From an uncultured Bacteroidales bacterium (GTDB lineage Bacteria > Bacteroidota > Bacteroidia > Bacteroidales > Bacteroidaceae), in NCBI GenBank assembly GCA_902781515.1, contig CACZJU010000002.1, positions 62,001 to 126,000 of the forward strand: a stretch of DNA of 64,000 bases. Direction: 5' to 3'. The notes beneath the pieces are model-generated. The model was not told where the DNA came from. It did no database searches and was given only the letters and a program-made list of their open reading frames with translations. Every line of letters begins with the position of its first letter. The stretch's first letter is position 1. Below, one piece after another: positions 1-7,857 of the stretch. The position numbers and the translations under genes are program-made.

Positions 1-592
1 ACCATTGCAGCACTTCCACAAGGGAAACAAACAGCGTGTCCCATGAATGATGCATGCGAATGTGGGCGAGTTCGTGAGCGAGGACTATGTCTTTAGCGTC
101 TCTCTCACCGATTACAATGCTTCTCATCCACGAGAAAGGCGAGACATTTCCAGCATGACAATAGACTGTAGCTTCTTTCATATTATCCGTCCACAGGCAA
201 CCACGAGGAATGAAACGCATAAGGCGTATCATCCCAGTAACCTTCCATAAAAGCAACAGCAACATACCTATTATATATATTAGGACAAGCCATACTCCCC
301 ATCCTGCCTCTCCCAAATAAGAAGTGGACTCCACTTTTGGGGATGAAAGAGAGACTTCCACAATGAGGGTTGGAAGCGTAACAACATTACTGATAGCCTC
401 CTGTACAGGTGAAGAGGGCAGCAAGTCCGAAACATCAACACAGGGTGTTACGAGCGACGTGATGATAATCGTGAGCAGCATAATGCGGTTGAAAGCGTGA
501 AATGTCTCTTTCCTTAATAATAATGTATAAGGAAGATATAGCAAAGCGAGCACGATGCTCGACTTAATAGCGTATAGAGTTAATGCTCCCAT
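1..592 (-). CDS. M56/BlaR1-family membrane sensor protease, N-terminal part (cut by window edge)
   Basis: Reading the minus strand from the ATG at 592 gives an open frame of 197 codons that runs off the window. It starts MGALTLYAIKSSIVLALLYL and has further hydrophobic stretches (IMLLTIIITSLV; WGVWLVLIYIIGMLLLLLW), so several membrane helices. The motif HELAHIRMHH near residue 177 is the zinc-binding HExxH of M56 (BlaR1/MecR1) peptidases. The BlaI-type repressor gene lies 10 bases upstream, in the usual repressor-protease operon order. In this family the sensor protease inactivates its partner repressor when a signal, often cell-wall damage, is sensed. No beta-lactamase is visible, so the regulated target is unknown. 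In Bacteroidetes such proteins are often TonB-linked at the C-terminus, which is not in view. Confidence 0.88.
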   Translation of the reverse strand, partial: MGALTLYAIKSSIVLALLYLPYTLLLRKETFHAFNRIMLLTIIITSLVTPCVDVSDLLPSSPVQEAISNVVTLPTLIVEVSLSSPKVESTSYLGEAGWGVWLVLIYIIGMLLLLLWKVTGMIRLMRFIPRGCLWTDNMKEATVYCHAGNVSPFSWMRSIVIGERDAKDIVLAHELAHIRMHHSWDTLFVSLVEVLQW

Positions 593-602
593 CGTTTTAA
601 AT

Positions 603-980
603 CTAATAATTCTGAATTAATGAAAGCAGTTCTTTTAGGTCGGCCTCGCTCAACTGCTGTTCCTCGACAAAGAAGCGGACTAACGACGAGGCACTGCCAC
701 CGAAAAAACGGTCCTTCACGTCCTTCATCACGCGACTGGTGTACTCGGCACGAGAGATAACTGGAAAGTAGAGATATTGCTTGCCGTTGCCTTTCTTGTA
801 ATCTACGAAACCTTTAGTTGTTAGAATCTTCAGAAAAGTTGAGATTGTTGTGTATGCAGGTCGAGGTTCGTCATAACGTGAAACCACCTCATGCACGTCC
901 AATGCCTTCCCTGCTGCCCATAGTGCATTCATCACCTGCATCTCGCCTTTCGTCAGCGTGTAGTCTTTATTCTCTTTCAT
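603..980 (-). CDS. BlaI/MecI/CopY-family transcriptional repressor
   Basis: The 125-residue protein is the family's usual length. The N-terminal winged helix (KDYTLTKGEMQVMNALWAAG, then DVHEVVSRY and PAYTTISTFLKILTTKGFV) matches BlaI/MecI, where TxxTVxTxLxxLxxKG forms the recognition helix. The C-terminal part is the dimerisation region that the partner protease cleaves in this family. It is the first gene of an operon with the M56 protease. Two palindromic operators (984-997, 1017-1030) flank its promoter -7 box, so it probably represses itself. The start is ATG at 980. Confidence 0.93.
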   Translation of the reverse strand: MKENKDYTLTKGEMQVMNALWAAGKALDVHEVVSRYDEPRPAYTTISTFLKILTTKGFVDYKKGNGKQYLYFPVISRAEYTSRVMKDVKDRFFGGSASSLVRFFVEEQQLSEADLKELLSLIQNY

Positions 981-983
981 ATT

Positions 984-1041
984 ACTAAAATATTAGTTGT
1001 TCGATGCAAAGGTAAAACTAAACATTTAGTAATGTCAAGCA
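984..1041 (-). promoter_or_regulatory. Autoregulated promoter of the BlaI/BlaR operon with two operators
   Basis: On the minus strand the -7 box TACCTTTG lies at 1007-1014, with a TTG-containing -33 region around 1035-1041. Two near-palindromes flank the -7 box: ACTAAAATATTAGT at 984-997 and ACTAAACATTTAGT at 1017-1030. Their centres are 33 bases apart, about three helical turns. The shared half-site ACTAA-N4-TTAGT is probably the BlaI-type operator. This is read from the sequence; binding is inferred. Confidence 0.75.
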
Positions 1042-1156
1042 ACGCGAGAGCATATTTGTCGAAAAAGTCGATATTTAACACTTATTATTAGTTATTCGAA
1101 AGGATTGTCGTTAAAGATTCGTATATTTGTGGTGCATAAACAAGCAAACAAGGATT

Positions 1157-1537
1157 ATGGCGGCACATAACGAGTTGGGGCGATGGGGCGAGGATGTGGC
1201 TACAGAGTATCTGGAGCGCAAGGGCTACCGCATTGTGGAGCGCGACTGGAAATCGGGGCACCGCGACATTGACATCATCGCACAGGACGGAAACGAGCTG
1301 GTGTTTGTGGAGGTGAAGACACGCCAGACGGCTCAGTTCGGCAGTCCGTGGGAAGCCGTTGACTACCGCAAACTTCACAACATACAGTCTGCCATAAATC
1401 ATTACATCAGTTTCCGCCGAGTGAACATGCGGGTGAGGTTCGACGTTGTCTCCATTGTTGCAACCGACCACAGCAATCCGCAGATAGAACACATTGAGGA
1501 CGTGCAACTTGTAACGTACGGCGGTTATCGCAGATAG
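1157..1537 (+). CDS. YraN (UPF0102) family putative endonuclease
   Basis: The 126-residue protein starts MAAHNELGRWGEDVATEYLE, the typical YraN beginning. A PD-(D/E)XK-like core follows: WKSGHRDIDIIAQDG, then LVFVEVKTRQ with the catalytic-type E-x-K. It resembles Holliday-junction-resolvase-like nucleases, but the cellular role of YraN is unsettled. The ATG at 1157 is preferred to an in-frame TTG at 1127, because that TTG lies inside the promoter -7 box TATATTTG (1122-1129). It is divergent from the BlaI operon. Confidence 0.9.
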   Translation: MAAHNELGRWGEDVATEYLERKGYRIVERDWKSGHRDIDIIAQDGNELVFVEVKTRQTAQFGSPWEAVDYRKLHNIQSAINHYISFRRVNMRVRFDVVSIVATDHSNPQIEHIEDVQLVTYGGYRR

Positions 1538-1612
1538 ATTTTTCCAAAAAACCTTTGTTTTCTGCACTTTTCGCGTTATCTTTGCAGGCGAATTAGAATA
1601 AGGTAAGAAGTT

Positions 1613-2197
1613 ATGGCAGAAAACAATAGCATCGTAGGGGCCAAGATTCGCGGCCTTCGAGAAAGCAAGAACATCAGCATTGAAGATGTAGCCGAGCGCA
1701 GCGGACTGTCTGTGCAACAGATACGCAGTATCGAGGAAGACGAGTGTCTGCCCTCCCTTGGGCCGCTCATCAAGGTGGCTCGTGCACTGGGCGTTCGTCT
1801 GGGAACTTTCCTCGACGACAACGATGCTCTCGGTCCCGTTGTTTGCCGTTGCGAGGAGCGCGAGCAGAACAACAGCATCAGTTTCTCGAACGATGCCGCC
1901 GAAGCACGCCAGAACATGATTTACCACTCGTTGGCAAAGCAGAAGACGGGACGCCACATGGAGCCCTTCGTCATTGACATCCTGCCCAGCGAGGAAAAGG
2001 ACTTCCATCTGTCAGCTCACGAGGGCGAGGAGTTCATCTTCGTGCTCAACGGCGAGGTTGAAATCGAGTACGGAAAACAGAAATACCTTCTCCACGAAGG
2101 GGACTCAATATTCTACGACTCTATCGTAAAGCACCACGTTCACGGAGCTCCCGGCAAGGGTGCTAAGATTCTGGCAGTCATTTACATCCCATTCTGA
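1613..2197 (+). CDS. XRE-family regulator with C-terminal cupin domain
   Basis: The 194-residue protein has a helix-turn-helix at about residues 8-65 (IRGLRESKNISIEDVAERSG, LSVQQIRSIEEDECLPSL). A cupin barrel fills the C-terminal half (FHLSAHEGEEFIFVLNGEVE ... LHEGDSIFYDSIVKHHVHG). This is the usual small-molecule-sensing HTH-cupin layout; the ligand cannot be told. The promoter reads TTTG at 1554-1557 and TATCTTTG at 1577-1584, 19 bases apart. The acyl-CoA synthetase follows after 27 bases, and this regulator-plus-ligase pairing, known in Bacteroidales, suggests joint transcription and possibly a fatty-acid-related ligand (inference). Confidence 0.9.
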   Translation: MAENNSIVGAKIRGLRESKNISIEDVAERSGLSVQQIRSIEEDECLPSLGPLIKVARALGVRLGTFLDDNDALGPVVCRCEEREQNNSISFSNDAAEARQNMIYHSLAKQKTGRHMEPFVIDILPSEEKDFHLSAHEGEEFIFVLNGEVEIEYGKQKYLLHEGDSIFYDSIVKHHVHGAPGKGAKILAVIYIPF

Positions 2198-2224
2198 TTG
2201 GAGATTGAAAATTGAAGATTGAAA

Positions 2225-3952
2225 ATGAGTAACGTGAAATATGATATGGCTGGCAGACCATTGCCAGACAGGACATATCCCGCCGAGACTGGCAGCGCAG
2301 GCTATTCGCTCCATGAGCGCACACTCGGACAATGGCTCGAACACTGGGCCGAAGTGACGCCCGACAAGGAGTACATCGTTTACAGCGACCGCAACCTGCG
2401 CTTCACCTGGAGCCAATTCAACGAGCGTGTTGACAACCTTGCCAAAGGTCTCATCAGCATCGGCGTTAAGAAAGGCTCGAACGTAGGAATCTGGGCAACC
2501 AACGTGCCCGACTGGCTTACCTTCCTATATGCTACGGCAAAGATAGGAGCCGTACTTGTGACGGTCAACACCAACTACAAGCAAGCCGAACTGGAATATC
2601 TTTGCAAGGACTCGGACATGCACACTCTGTGTATCACCGACGGAACCTGGGAGTGCGACTATGTGGACATGACCTACAAGATGCTGCCCGAACTGCGTGA
2701 AAGTCAGCGTGGACACCTCGAAAGCAAAGAGTTCCCCTACCTGAAGAATGTAGTTTACATTGGAATGGAGAAGTATCGCGGCATGTACAACACCGCCGAG
2801 CTGCTGCTCCTGGGACAGAACATCGAGGACGAAACGCTTGACGAAATGAAGAAGAGCGTCACTTGTCACGATGTTTGCAACATGCAGTACACCAGCGGCA
2901 CTACTGGCTTCCCCAAGGGAGTAATGCTCACTCACTTCAACATTGCCAACGACGGATATTTCACAGGCGAGAATATGGGCTTCACGCAGGATGATAAGCT
3001 CTGCGTCTGCGTTCCTCTGTTCCACTGCTTCGGCGTGGTACTCGCCACGATGAACTGTCTGACTCACGGCTGCACGGAAGTAATGGTGGAGAAGTTCGAC
3101 CCGCTTGTTGTGCTCGCCTCCATCCACAAGGAACGTTGTACGGCAGTCTATGGAGTGCCCACGATGTTCATTGCTGAGCTCAACCACCCAATGTTCGACA
3201 TGTTCGACCTCAGTTGTCTGCGCACTGGCATTATGGCAGGCTCGCTCTGCCCGGTAGAGCTGATGAAGCAGGTCAGCGAGAAGATGTTCATGACCATCAC
3301 CTCTGTCTATGGTCTCACTGAATCGTCGCCAGGTATGACACAAACCTGCCTGAACGACACCTTCGAGCAGCGCTGCACCACAGTAGGTCGCGACTTCCCC
3401 TTCGTGGAGGTCAAGGTGCTCGACCCGGAAACTGGCGAGGAATGCCCAGTAGGCGTTCAAGGCGAGATGTGCTGCCGCGGCTTCAACGTGATGAAGGGAT
3501 ACTACAAGAACCCAACAGCAACGGCAGAGGTAATCGACAAGAACGGCTTCCTACACTCCGGCGACCTTGGCGTGAAGAACGAGCAGGGTTTCTACAAGAT
3601 TACAGGCCGAATAAAGGACATGATAATCCGCGGCGGCGAGAACGTCTATCCGCGCGAAATCGAAGAGTTCCTCTACCAGATGCCGGGCATTCGTGACGTC
3701 CAAGTGGCAGCCGTTCCGTCGAAGAAATACGGCGAGGAAGTAGGTGCTTTCATCATTCTGGAAGAAGGAGCGAAGATGGAACCCGAGGATGTTCGCGACT
3801 TCTGCAAGGGTAAGATTGCACGTTACAAAACACCAAAGTACGTCTTCTTCATCAAGGAGTTCCCCCTGACCGGAAGCGGCAAGATTCAGAAGTACAAGTT
3901 GAAGGAAATGAGCCTCGAACTGTGCCGCCAGCAAGGCATTGAAGTAATTTAG
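2225..3952 (+). CDS. AMP-binding acyl-CoA synthetase
   Basis: The 575-residue protein belongs to the ANL superfamily, which activates a carboxylic acid with ATP and joins it to CoA. The P-loop-like motif [11 protein letters not shown] is at about residues 222-232, the hinge region [20 protein letters not shown] near 460-478, and the adenylation lysine in [10 protein letters not shown] near 550. Its length and the VYGLTESSP segment fit fatty-acyl-CoA ligases of the FadD/AcsM type, but chain length cannot be fixed. The ATG at 2225 is preferred to a TTG at 2219. The bases just upstream (2201-2224) are one of the genome's AT-rich GATTGAAAATTGAA tracts. Confidence 0.9.
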   Translation: MSNVKYDMAGRPLPDRTYPAETGSAGYSLHERTLGQWLEHWAEVTPDKEYIVYSDRNLRFTWSQFNERVDNLAKGLISIGVKKGSNVGIWATNVPDWLTFLYATAKIGAVLVTVNTNYKQAELEYLCKDSDMHTLCITDGTWECDYVDMTYKMLPELRESQRGHLESKEFPYLKNVVYIGMEKYRGMYNTAELLLLGQNIEDETLDEMKKSVTCHDVCNMQYTSGTTGFPKGVMLTHFNIANDGYFTGENMGFTQDDKLCVCVPLFHCFGVVLATMNCLTHGCTEVMVEKFDPLVVLASIHKERCTAVYGVPTMFIAELNHPMFDMFDLSCLRTGIMAGSLCPVELMKQVSEKMFMTITSVYGLTESSPGMTQTCLNDTFEQRCTTVGRDFPFVEVKVLDPETGEECPVGVQGEMCCRGFNVMKGYYKNPTATAEVIDKNGFLHSGDLGVKNEQGFYKITGRIKDMIIRGGENVYPREIEEFLYQMPGIRDVQVAAVPSKKYGEEVGAFIILEEGAKMEPEDVRDFCKGKIARYKTPKYVFFIKEFPLTGSGKIQKYKLKEMSLELCRQQGIEVI

Positions 3953-4000
3953 CCCTCAACATCAACCAATAAGACTTTAACAACTGGAAATCAAATAACT

Positions 4001-4561
4001 ATGGCAACAATTATTATCGTAGCAGTAGTGGCAATTTGCCTTCTATATTTCGTTTCAACACAGCGCTCGCTGGTCAGTGCCGACGAGCTGTGCAAGAACG
4101 CCCTGAGCCAAATCGAGGTACAACTCAATTCCCGTTGGGACGCCGTTCTGGCTCTCGCCAAGACAGCCGCTCAGTACGCCAAGCACGAGTCGGAAACCTT
4201 GGTGGAAGTCATCCAGCAGCGTCGCGGTGAACAGGTAAATTCTGCCGAAGCCGTCAACGAACAGACCTCAGCCCTCAATCAGGTGATGGGCCGACTGATA
4301 GCTATCGGCGAAGCCTACCCCGACCTGAAGGCTGCCAGCCTCTACCAGGAAGCAATGGGCGGTATGAAGCAGTACGAGGAGAACGTCAGAATGTCTCGTA
4401 TGGTCTACAACGACACTGCCACGAAGATGAACCGCATGGTGCGCCAGTGGCCTTCCAGCATCGTAGCTTCCCTTCTGCACTTCGAGCAGCGCGAATATCT
4501 GCGCGTTGACAACGAGGAAAAGAAGAACTACCCCAACCTTGATGAAGCTTTTAAGAAATAA
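4001..4561 (+). CDS. lemA: LemA family protein
   Basis: The 186-residue protein has one N-terminal membrane helix (residues 2-18, ATIIIVAVVAICLLYFV) followed by an all-helical domain. The WDAVLALAKTAAQYAKHESETL segment and the later helices match LemA. Its function is unknown; the family usually sits beside TPM- or DUF2207-type membrane proteins, as here, where a DUF2207 gene follows after 26 bases. No promoter box is visible in the 48 bases upstream, so it may be read from the acyl-CoA synthetase promoter. Confidence 0.9.
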   Translation: MATIIIVAVVAICLLYFVSTQRSLVSADELCKNALSQIEVQLNSRWDAVLALAKTAAQYAKHESETLVEVIQQRRGEQVNSAEAVNEQTSALNQVMGRLIAIGEAYPDLKAASLYQEAMGGMKQYEENVRMSRMVYNDTATKMNRMVRQWPSSIVASLLHFEQREYLRVDNEEKKNYPNLDEAFKK

Positions 4562-4587
4562 AGCTGTCCTCTCATAAGCTCCATCGA

Positions 4588-6237
4588 ATGAAGGAATGGG
4601 CTAATACCACGAGACGAATTATCGTGTTATTGGTTGCGTTTTTCAGCGTAGCTTCATTTTCCATTTTCAATTTTCAATTTTCAATTCTTAAAGCCCAGCC
4701 CGAGCTCCACGACCTCGACATTCGCGTGTTGCTGCGGGACAACGGCGATGCACTCATCACCGAGACTCGCACGATGACCATCGACCGCGAGGGAACGGAG
4801 TGCTACATCGTCGTCGGCAACCTCAACGGCAGCGAGGTGAAAGACTTCAGCGTGACCGACGACAATATAGATTACTTCTACAAGCCGATGAGCCCGTGGA
4901 ACGTCAATGGCGACAGGTGGGAAAAGACTAATCGCTGCGGAATAGTGGAGAAGGAAGACGGTTACGAACTGTGCTGGGGACTGGGCAAGGAAGGAGAGCG
5001 AAAATACACTGCCCAATATACTGTCACCAACCTCCTGCGCAGCTATCCCGACGCCGACGGATTCCTTTATATGTTTGTGGCTGAAGGTATTACGCCGAGC
5101 CCCGAGCACGTGAGCCTCTACATTTTTAATGACAACTATGTTCCTTTCAGCGCCGACAGTTGTGGCATCTGGGGCTTCCGTTATATCGGCAACATCCAGT
5201 TCGTGGACGACTACATTTTGGCAGAAAGCCTCGCGCCATTCGAGGAACGTAGCGCCATGATAGTGATGGCACGTTTCCCGAAAGGAATGTTCCACCCCAC
5301 CCTTGCCGGCGAAGGAACCTTCGAGGAACTGAAGAACAGGGCATTCGAGAACAGCGACTACACCGACGAGATGAGTCGCGAGGAGGAGATTGCGGCTATC
5401 GTCATCCTGATTTGCAGTTTCCTGTTGCCGATAGTGTCAATGGCAGCCTATTTCATCTATGTTTGGCGCAAACGTCGCCGCGTGATGAAAGACCTTCTGT
5501 GGTATCGCGACCTCCCCTACGACGGCAATCTGCAGGAAACCAACGACGTGCTGAACGCCTATAAATACGTGGGAGCCGACTACAACAACCTGCTTTCGGC
5601 CTGCATTCTGCAACTTGTCTGCGACGGAGCCATCAGCATCGAGAACCAACGCTTCGTCATCCACAAACTGCCAGCCGACAAGCAATATCCGCGGCTGCTG
5701 CAGATGTTCCACCAGATATTCTGCGAAGCGGCAGGCGACGATACCATCCTCGAACCCAAGGAACTGAGGAATTGGATGAAGAGCCGCAAGAATCAGAAGT
5801 TCACCGACAACTTTATCCAAGTTCTACACACCAAAAAGCACATCTATCAATATAAAAATCAGGAAGATAGGGTGCGCCAAGTCTTCGGCATGAAGAAGTT
5901 CCTGCAGGAGTTCACGCTGCTCGACGAGCGCGGAGTCGGCGAGGTCGGCCTGTGGAAAGACTATATGATATTCGCTACCCTCTTCGGAATTGCCGAACAG
6001 GTGATGAGCGACATGAAGCGCATCAATCCAGAATACTTCAACATGGACAATGTGGCACAGCAGATGGTGGATGAATCCACAATGCCCATCATCCGCAGCA
6101 CAATGCAAAACAGCACTGCCCGTGCCGCCATGAGCAAGGCCGAGCGCGAAGCCCGAGCCGCAGGCCGAGGCGGAAGTTCGTCGTGGGGCGGCGGAGGCGG
6201 TTTCTCCGGCGGCGGTCACGGCGGAGGCATCCGTTAA
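4588..6237 (+). CDS. DUF2207 membrane protein with Gly-rich C-terminus
   Basis: The 549-residue protein has a signal peptide (about residues 1-37, ending ILKAQ) and an extracytoplasmic beta-rich DUF2207 domain (LHDLDIRVLLRDNGDALITE; YTVTNLL). A membrane helix near 268-292 (IAAIVILICSFLLPIVSMAA) precedes a basic stop-transfer segment and a cytoplasmic helical domain. The tail ends GGGGGFSGGGHGGGIR, typical of LemA-associated membrane proteins. It pairs with lemA upstream; the job is unknown. The hydrophobic core of the signal peptide (SIFNFQFSIL) is encoded by an AT-rich repeat tract at 4655-4690. Confidence 0.85.
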   Translation: MKEWANTTRRIIVLLVAFFSVASFSIFNFQFSILKAQPELHDLDIRVLLRDNGDALITETRTMTIDREGTECYIVVGNLNGSEVKDFSVTDDNIDYFYKPMSPWNVNGDRWEKTNRCGIVEKEDGYELCWGLGKEGERKYTAQYTVTNLLRSYPDADGFLYMFVAEGITPSPEHVSLYIFNDNYVPFSADSCGIWGFRYIGNIQFVDDYILAESLAPFEERSAMIVMARFPKGMFHPTLAGEGTFEELKNRAFENSDYTDEMSREEEIAAIVILICSFLLPIVSMAAYFIYVWRKRRRVMKDLLWYRDLPYDGNLQETNDVLNAYKYVGADYNNLLSACILQLVCDGAISIENQRFVIHKLPADKQYPRLLQMFHQIFCEAAGDDTILEPKELRNWMKSRKNQKFTDNFIQVLHTKKHIYQYKNQEDRVRQVFGMKKFLQEFTLLDERGVGEVGLWKDYMIFATLFGIAEQVMSDMKRINPEYFNMDNVAQQMVDESTMPIIRSTMQNSTARAAMSKAEREARAAGRGGSSSWGGGGGFSGGGHGGGIR

Positions 6238-6254
6238 AATCTAAATCGGAAATC

Positions 6255-7757
6255 TTACAGCTTGACCTTTTGGCGGACGGGGTGCGACTCGTTCTGCAGG
6301 CGGTCGAGGGCGGTCACGACATAGGTGAAGCGCTGGTCGCCGCCGTTATAAGGCAACTTCAGGAATGTCTGGCTGGTAATCGTGACAATGTAACTTGGGT
6401 CGGTGATGTTCACGCGCTGCCCTTTTGCAAAGCGATAGACAACGTACTGAGTGGCGCGGTCCATCGGTTTCTTGCCGCGCGGAGCAGTCCAGAAGAGCAC
6501 CGGTCCGTCGTTGGTCCACACCACCTTCGTCTTGCGCACTTTCTTGGGAGCCTTCTTGTCAATCCACGGCATCTGGGGCTGCAAGGCAGGGAAAGCGTGG
6601 TACGACTGGCGCAGTGCCGTTGTGTAGTTCTTTGGATTATCCACGCAGGCCTTGGCGTACCACTGGCACGAACCCACCACATTCGGCAGGGCGCGCTGCA
6701 GGTTGTACTTCTGGAACACCTGAGTCAGTTCCGGGTTCGTAGTGTCGTTGAACTTCACCGTGCGCTCCACGTCCTGTCCGATAATCAGAGGGCGCTTGCC
6801 GGCGTTCGCATCCCACCAGCGAGCCAGTGTAGCATAGTCGGCAGCCTTGTGCCCTATCTCCCAGTAAATCTGCGGAATATTATAGTCAATCCATCCCTGA
6901 CGCACCCATTCCAGCACATCGGCGTAGAGGTCGTCGTAGTTCTGTGTGCCGTTGGTCCTGCTGCCGTTCGGGTCGTTCTTCTGATTGCGGTAAATGCCGA
7001 AAGGCGACACTCCGAACTTCACCCAAGCCTTCGTGGCGTGAATGGTGTAGAAGAGGTCGCGAATGAAGAAGTTCACGTTCTGTCGGCGCCAGTCGTCGCG
7101 CGGCATTCCGTTTCCGTACATCTGGTACGAGCGGTCGTCGGGAATCTTCACTCCCGGCACGGGATAGGGATAGAAATAATCGTCGATATGCAGTCCGTCA
7201 ACGTCGTAGCGGCTCACGATGTCCTGTACCACTTCGCAGATGTAAGCCCTGTTCTCGGGAATTCCCGGGTCGAAAAGCCACAGGCCGTCGTACTCGAAGA
7301 AGCGTTCGGGGTGCTGCTTGTAGTAAGTGCTAGTGAGCGCCGGCGTACCCTTCGTCTTAGCGCGGAAGGGGTTAATCCAGGCGTGCAGCTCCATGCCACG
7401 GCGGTGACACTCCTCCACCATCCACTGCAGAGGGTCCCACATGGGCTGCGGCGCACGTCCCTGCAGTCCCGTAAGATAGCGGCTCCAAGGCTCCAACTGG
7501 CTCTGATACAAAGCATCGCCCTCGGCTCGCACCTGGAACAGGATGACGTTGATGCCCGAGCGCTTCAGCTCGTCGAGCTGGTAGGTCAGCGTCTTCTGCA
7601 TCTGGTCGCGCCCGATGCCGTTCCACTGATTGTTGACGCACTGAATCCAAGCTCCGCGGAACTCGCGCTTAGGCTGCTGGGCATAGGCTCCGCAGGGGGT
7701 TATAATGGAAAATAGAAAAAATATAAACAAAAAAAGGGGGGAAAAACTTTTGTTCAT
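6255..7757 (-). CDS. Family 10-type glycoside hydrolase (GHL10 / DUF187), secreted
   Basis: The 500-residue protein has a signal peptide (MNKSFSPLFLFIFFLFSI to AYAQ) and a TIM-barrel GHL10 domain (KREFRGAWIQ; ELKRSGINVILFQVRAEGDA; LHAWINPFRA; YDVDGLHIDDYFYP; IDYNIPQIYWEIGH). A small C-terminal beta domain follows (TKVVWTNDGPVLFWTAPRG). The family includes YngK-like proteins; substrates are mostly unknown, and action on cell-wall or plant glycans is inference. The start at 7757 is chosen because an upstream ATG at 7802 lies beyond the -7 box TACCTTTG (7780-7787, minus strand). Confidence 0.88.
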   Translation of the reverse strand: MNKSFSPLFLFIFFLFSIITPCGAYAQQPKREFRGAWIQCVNNQWNGIGRDQMQKTLTYQLDELKRSGINVILFQVRAEGDALYQSQLEPWSRYLTGLQGRAPQPMWDPLQWMVEECHRRGMELHAWINPFRAKTKGTPALTSTYYKQHPERFFEYDGLWLFDPGIPENRAYICEVVQDIVSRYDVDGLHIDDYFYPYPVPGVKIPDDRSYQMYGNGMPRDDWRRQNVNFFIRDLFYTIHATKAWVKFGVSPFGIYRNQKNDPNGSRTNGTQNYDDLYADVLEWVRQGWIDYNIPQIYWEIGHKAADYATLARWWDANAGKRPLIIGQDVERTVKFNDTTNPELTQVFQKYNLQRALPNVVGSCQWYAKACVDNPKNYTTALRQSYHAFPALQPQMPWIDKKAPKKVRKTKVVWTNDGPVLFWTAPRGKKPMDRATQYVVYRFAKGQRVNITDPSYIVTITSQTFLKLPYNGGDQRFTYVVTALDRLQNESHPVRQKVKL

Positions 7758-7857
7758 AGCAAATAGGTTATTATTTCTACAAAGGTAAGAAATAATTATC
7801 AATTATCAATTGTTAATTGTCAATTGTTTCGTATTTTTGTACGAAAATACTGCATCG

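Noticed and set aside
603..1030. A beta-lactam resistance locus
   Set aside because: The regulator pair is present, but no beta-lactamase or alternative penicillin-binding protein is in view.
1088..2008. A long minus-strand open frame opposite YraN and the XRE-cupin gene
   Set aside because: Its composition is that of a frame shadow and it covers two well-supported plus-strand genes.
6183..7715. A 510-codon plus-strand frame opposite the GHL10-type gene
   Set aside because: It has no recognisable domain, while the minus strand encodes a complete secreted hydrolase with signal peptide and promoter.
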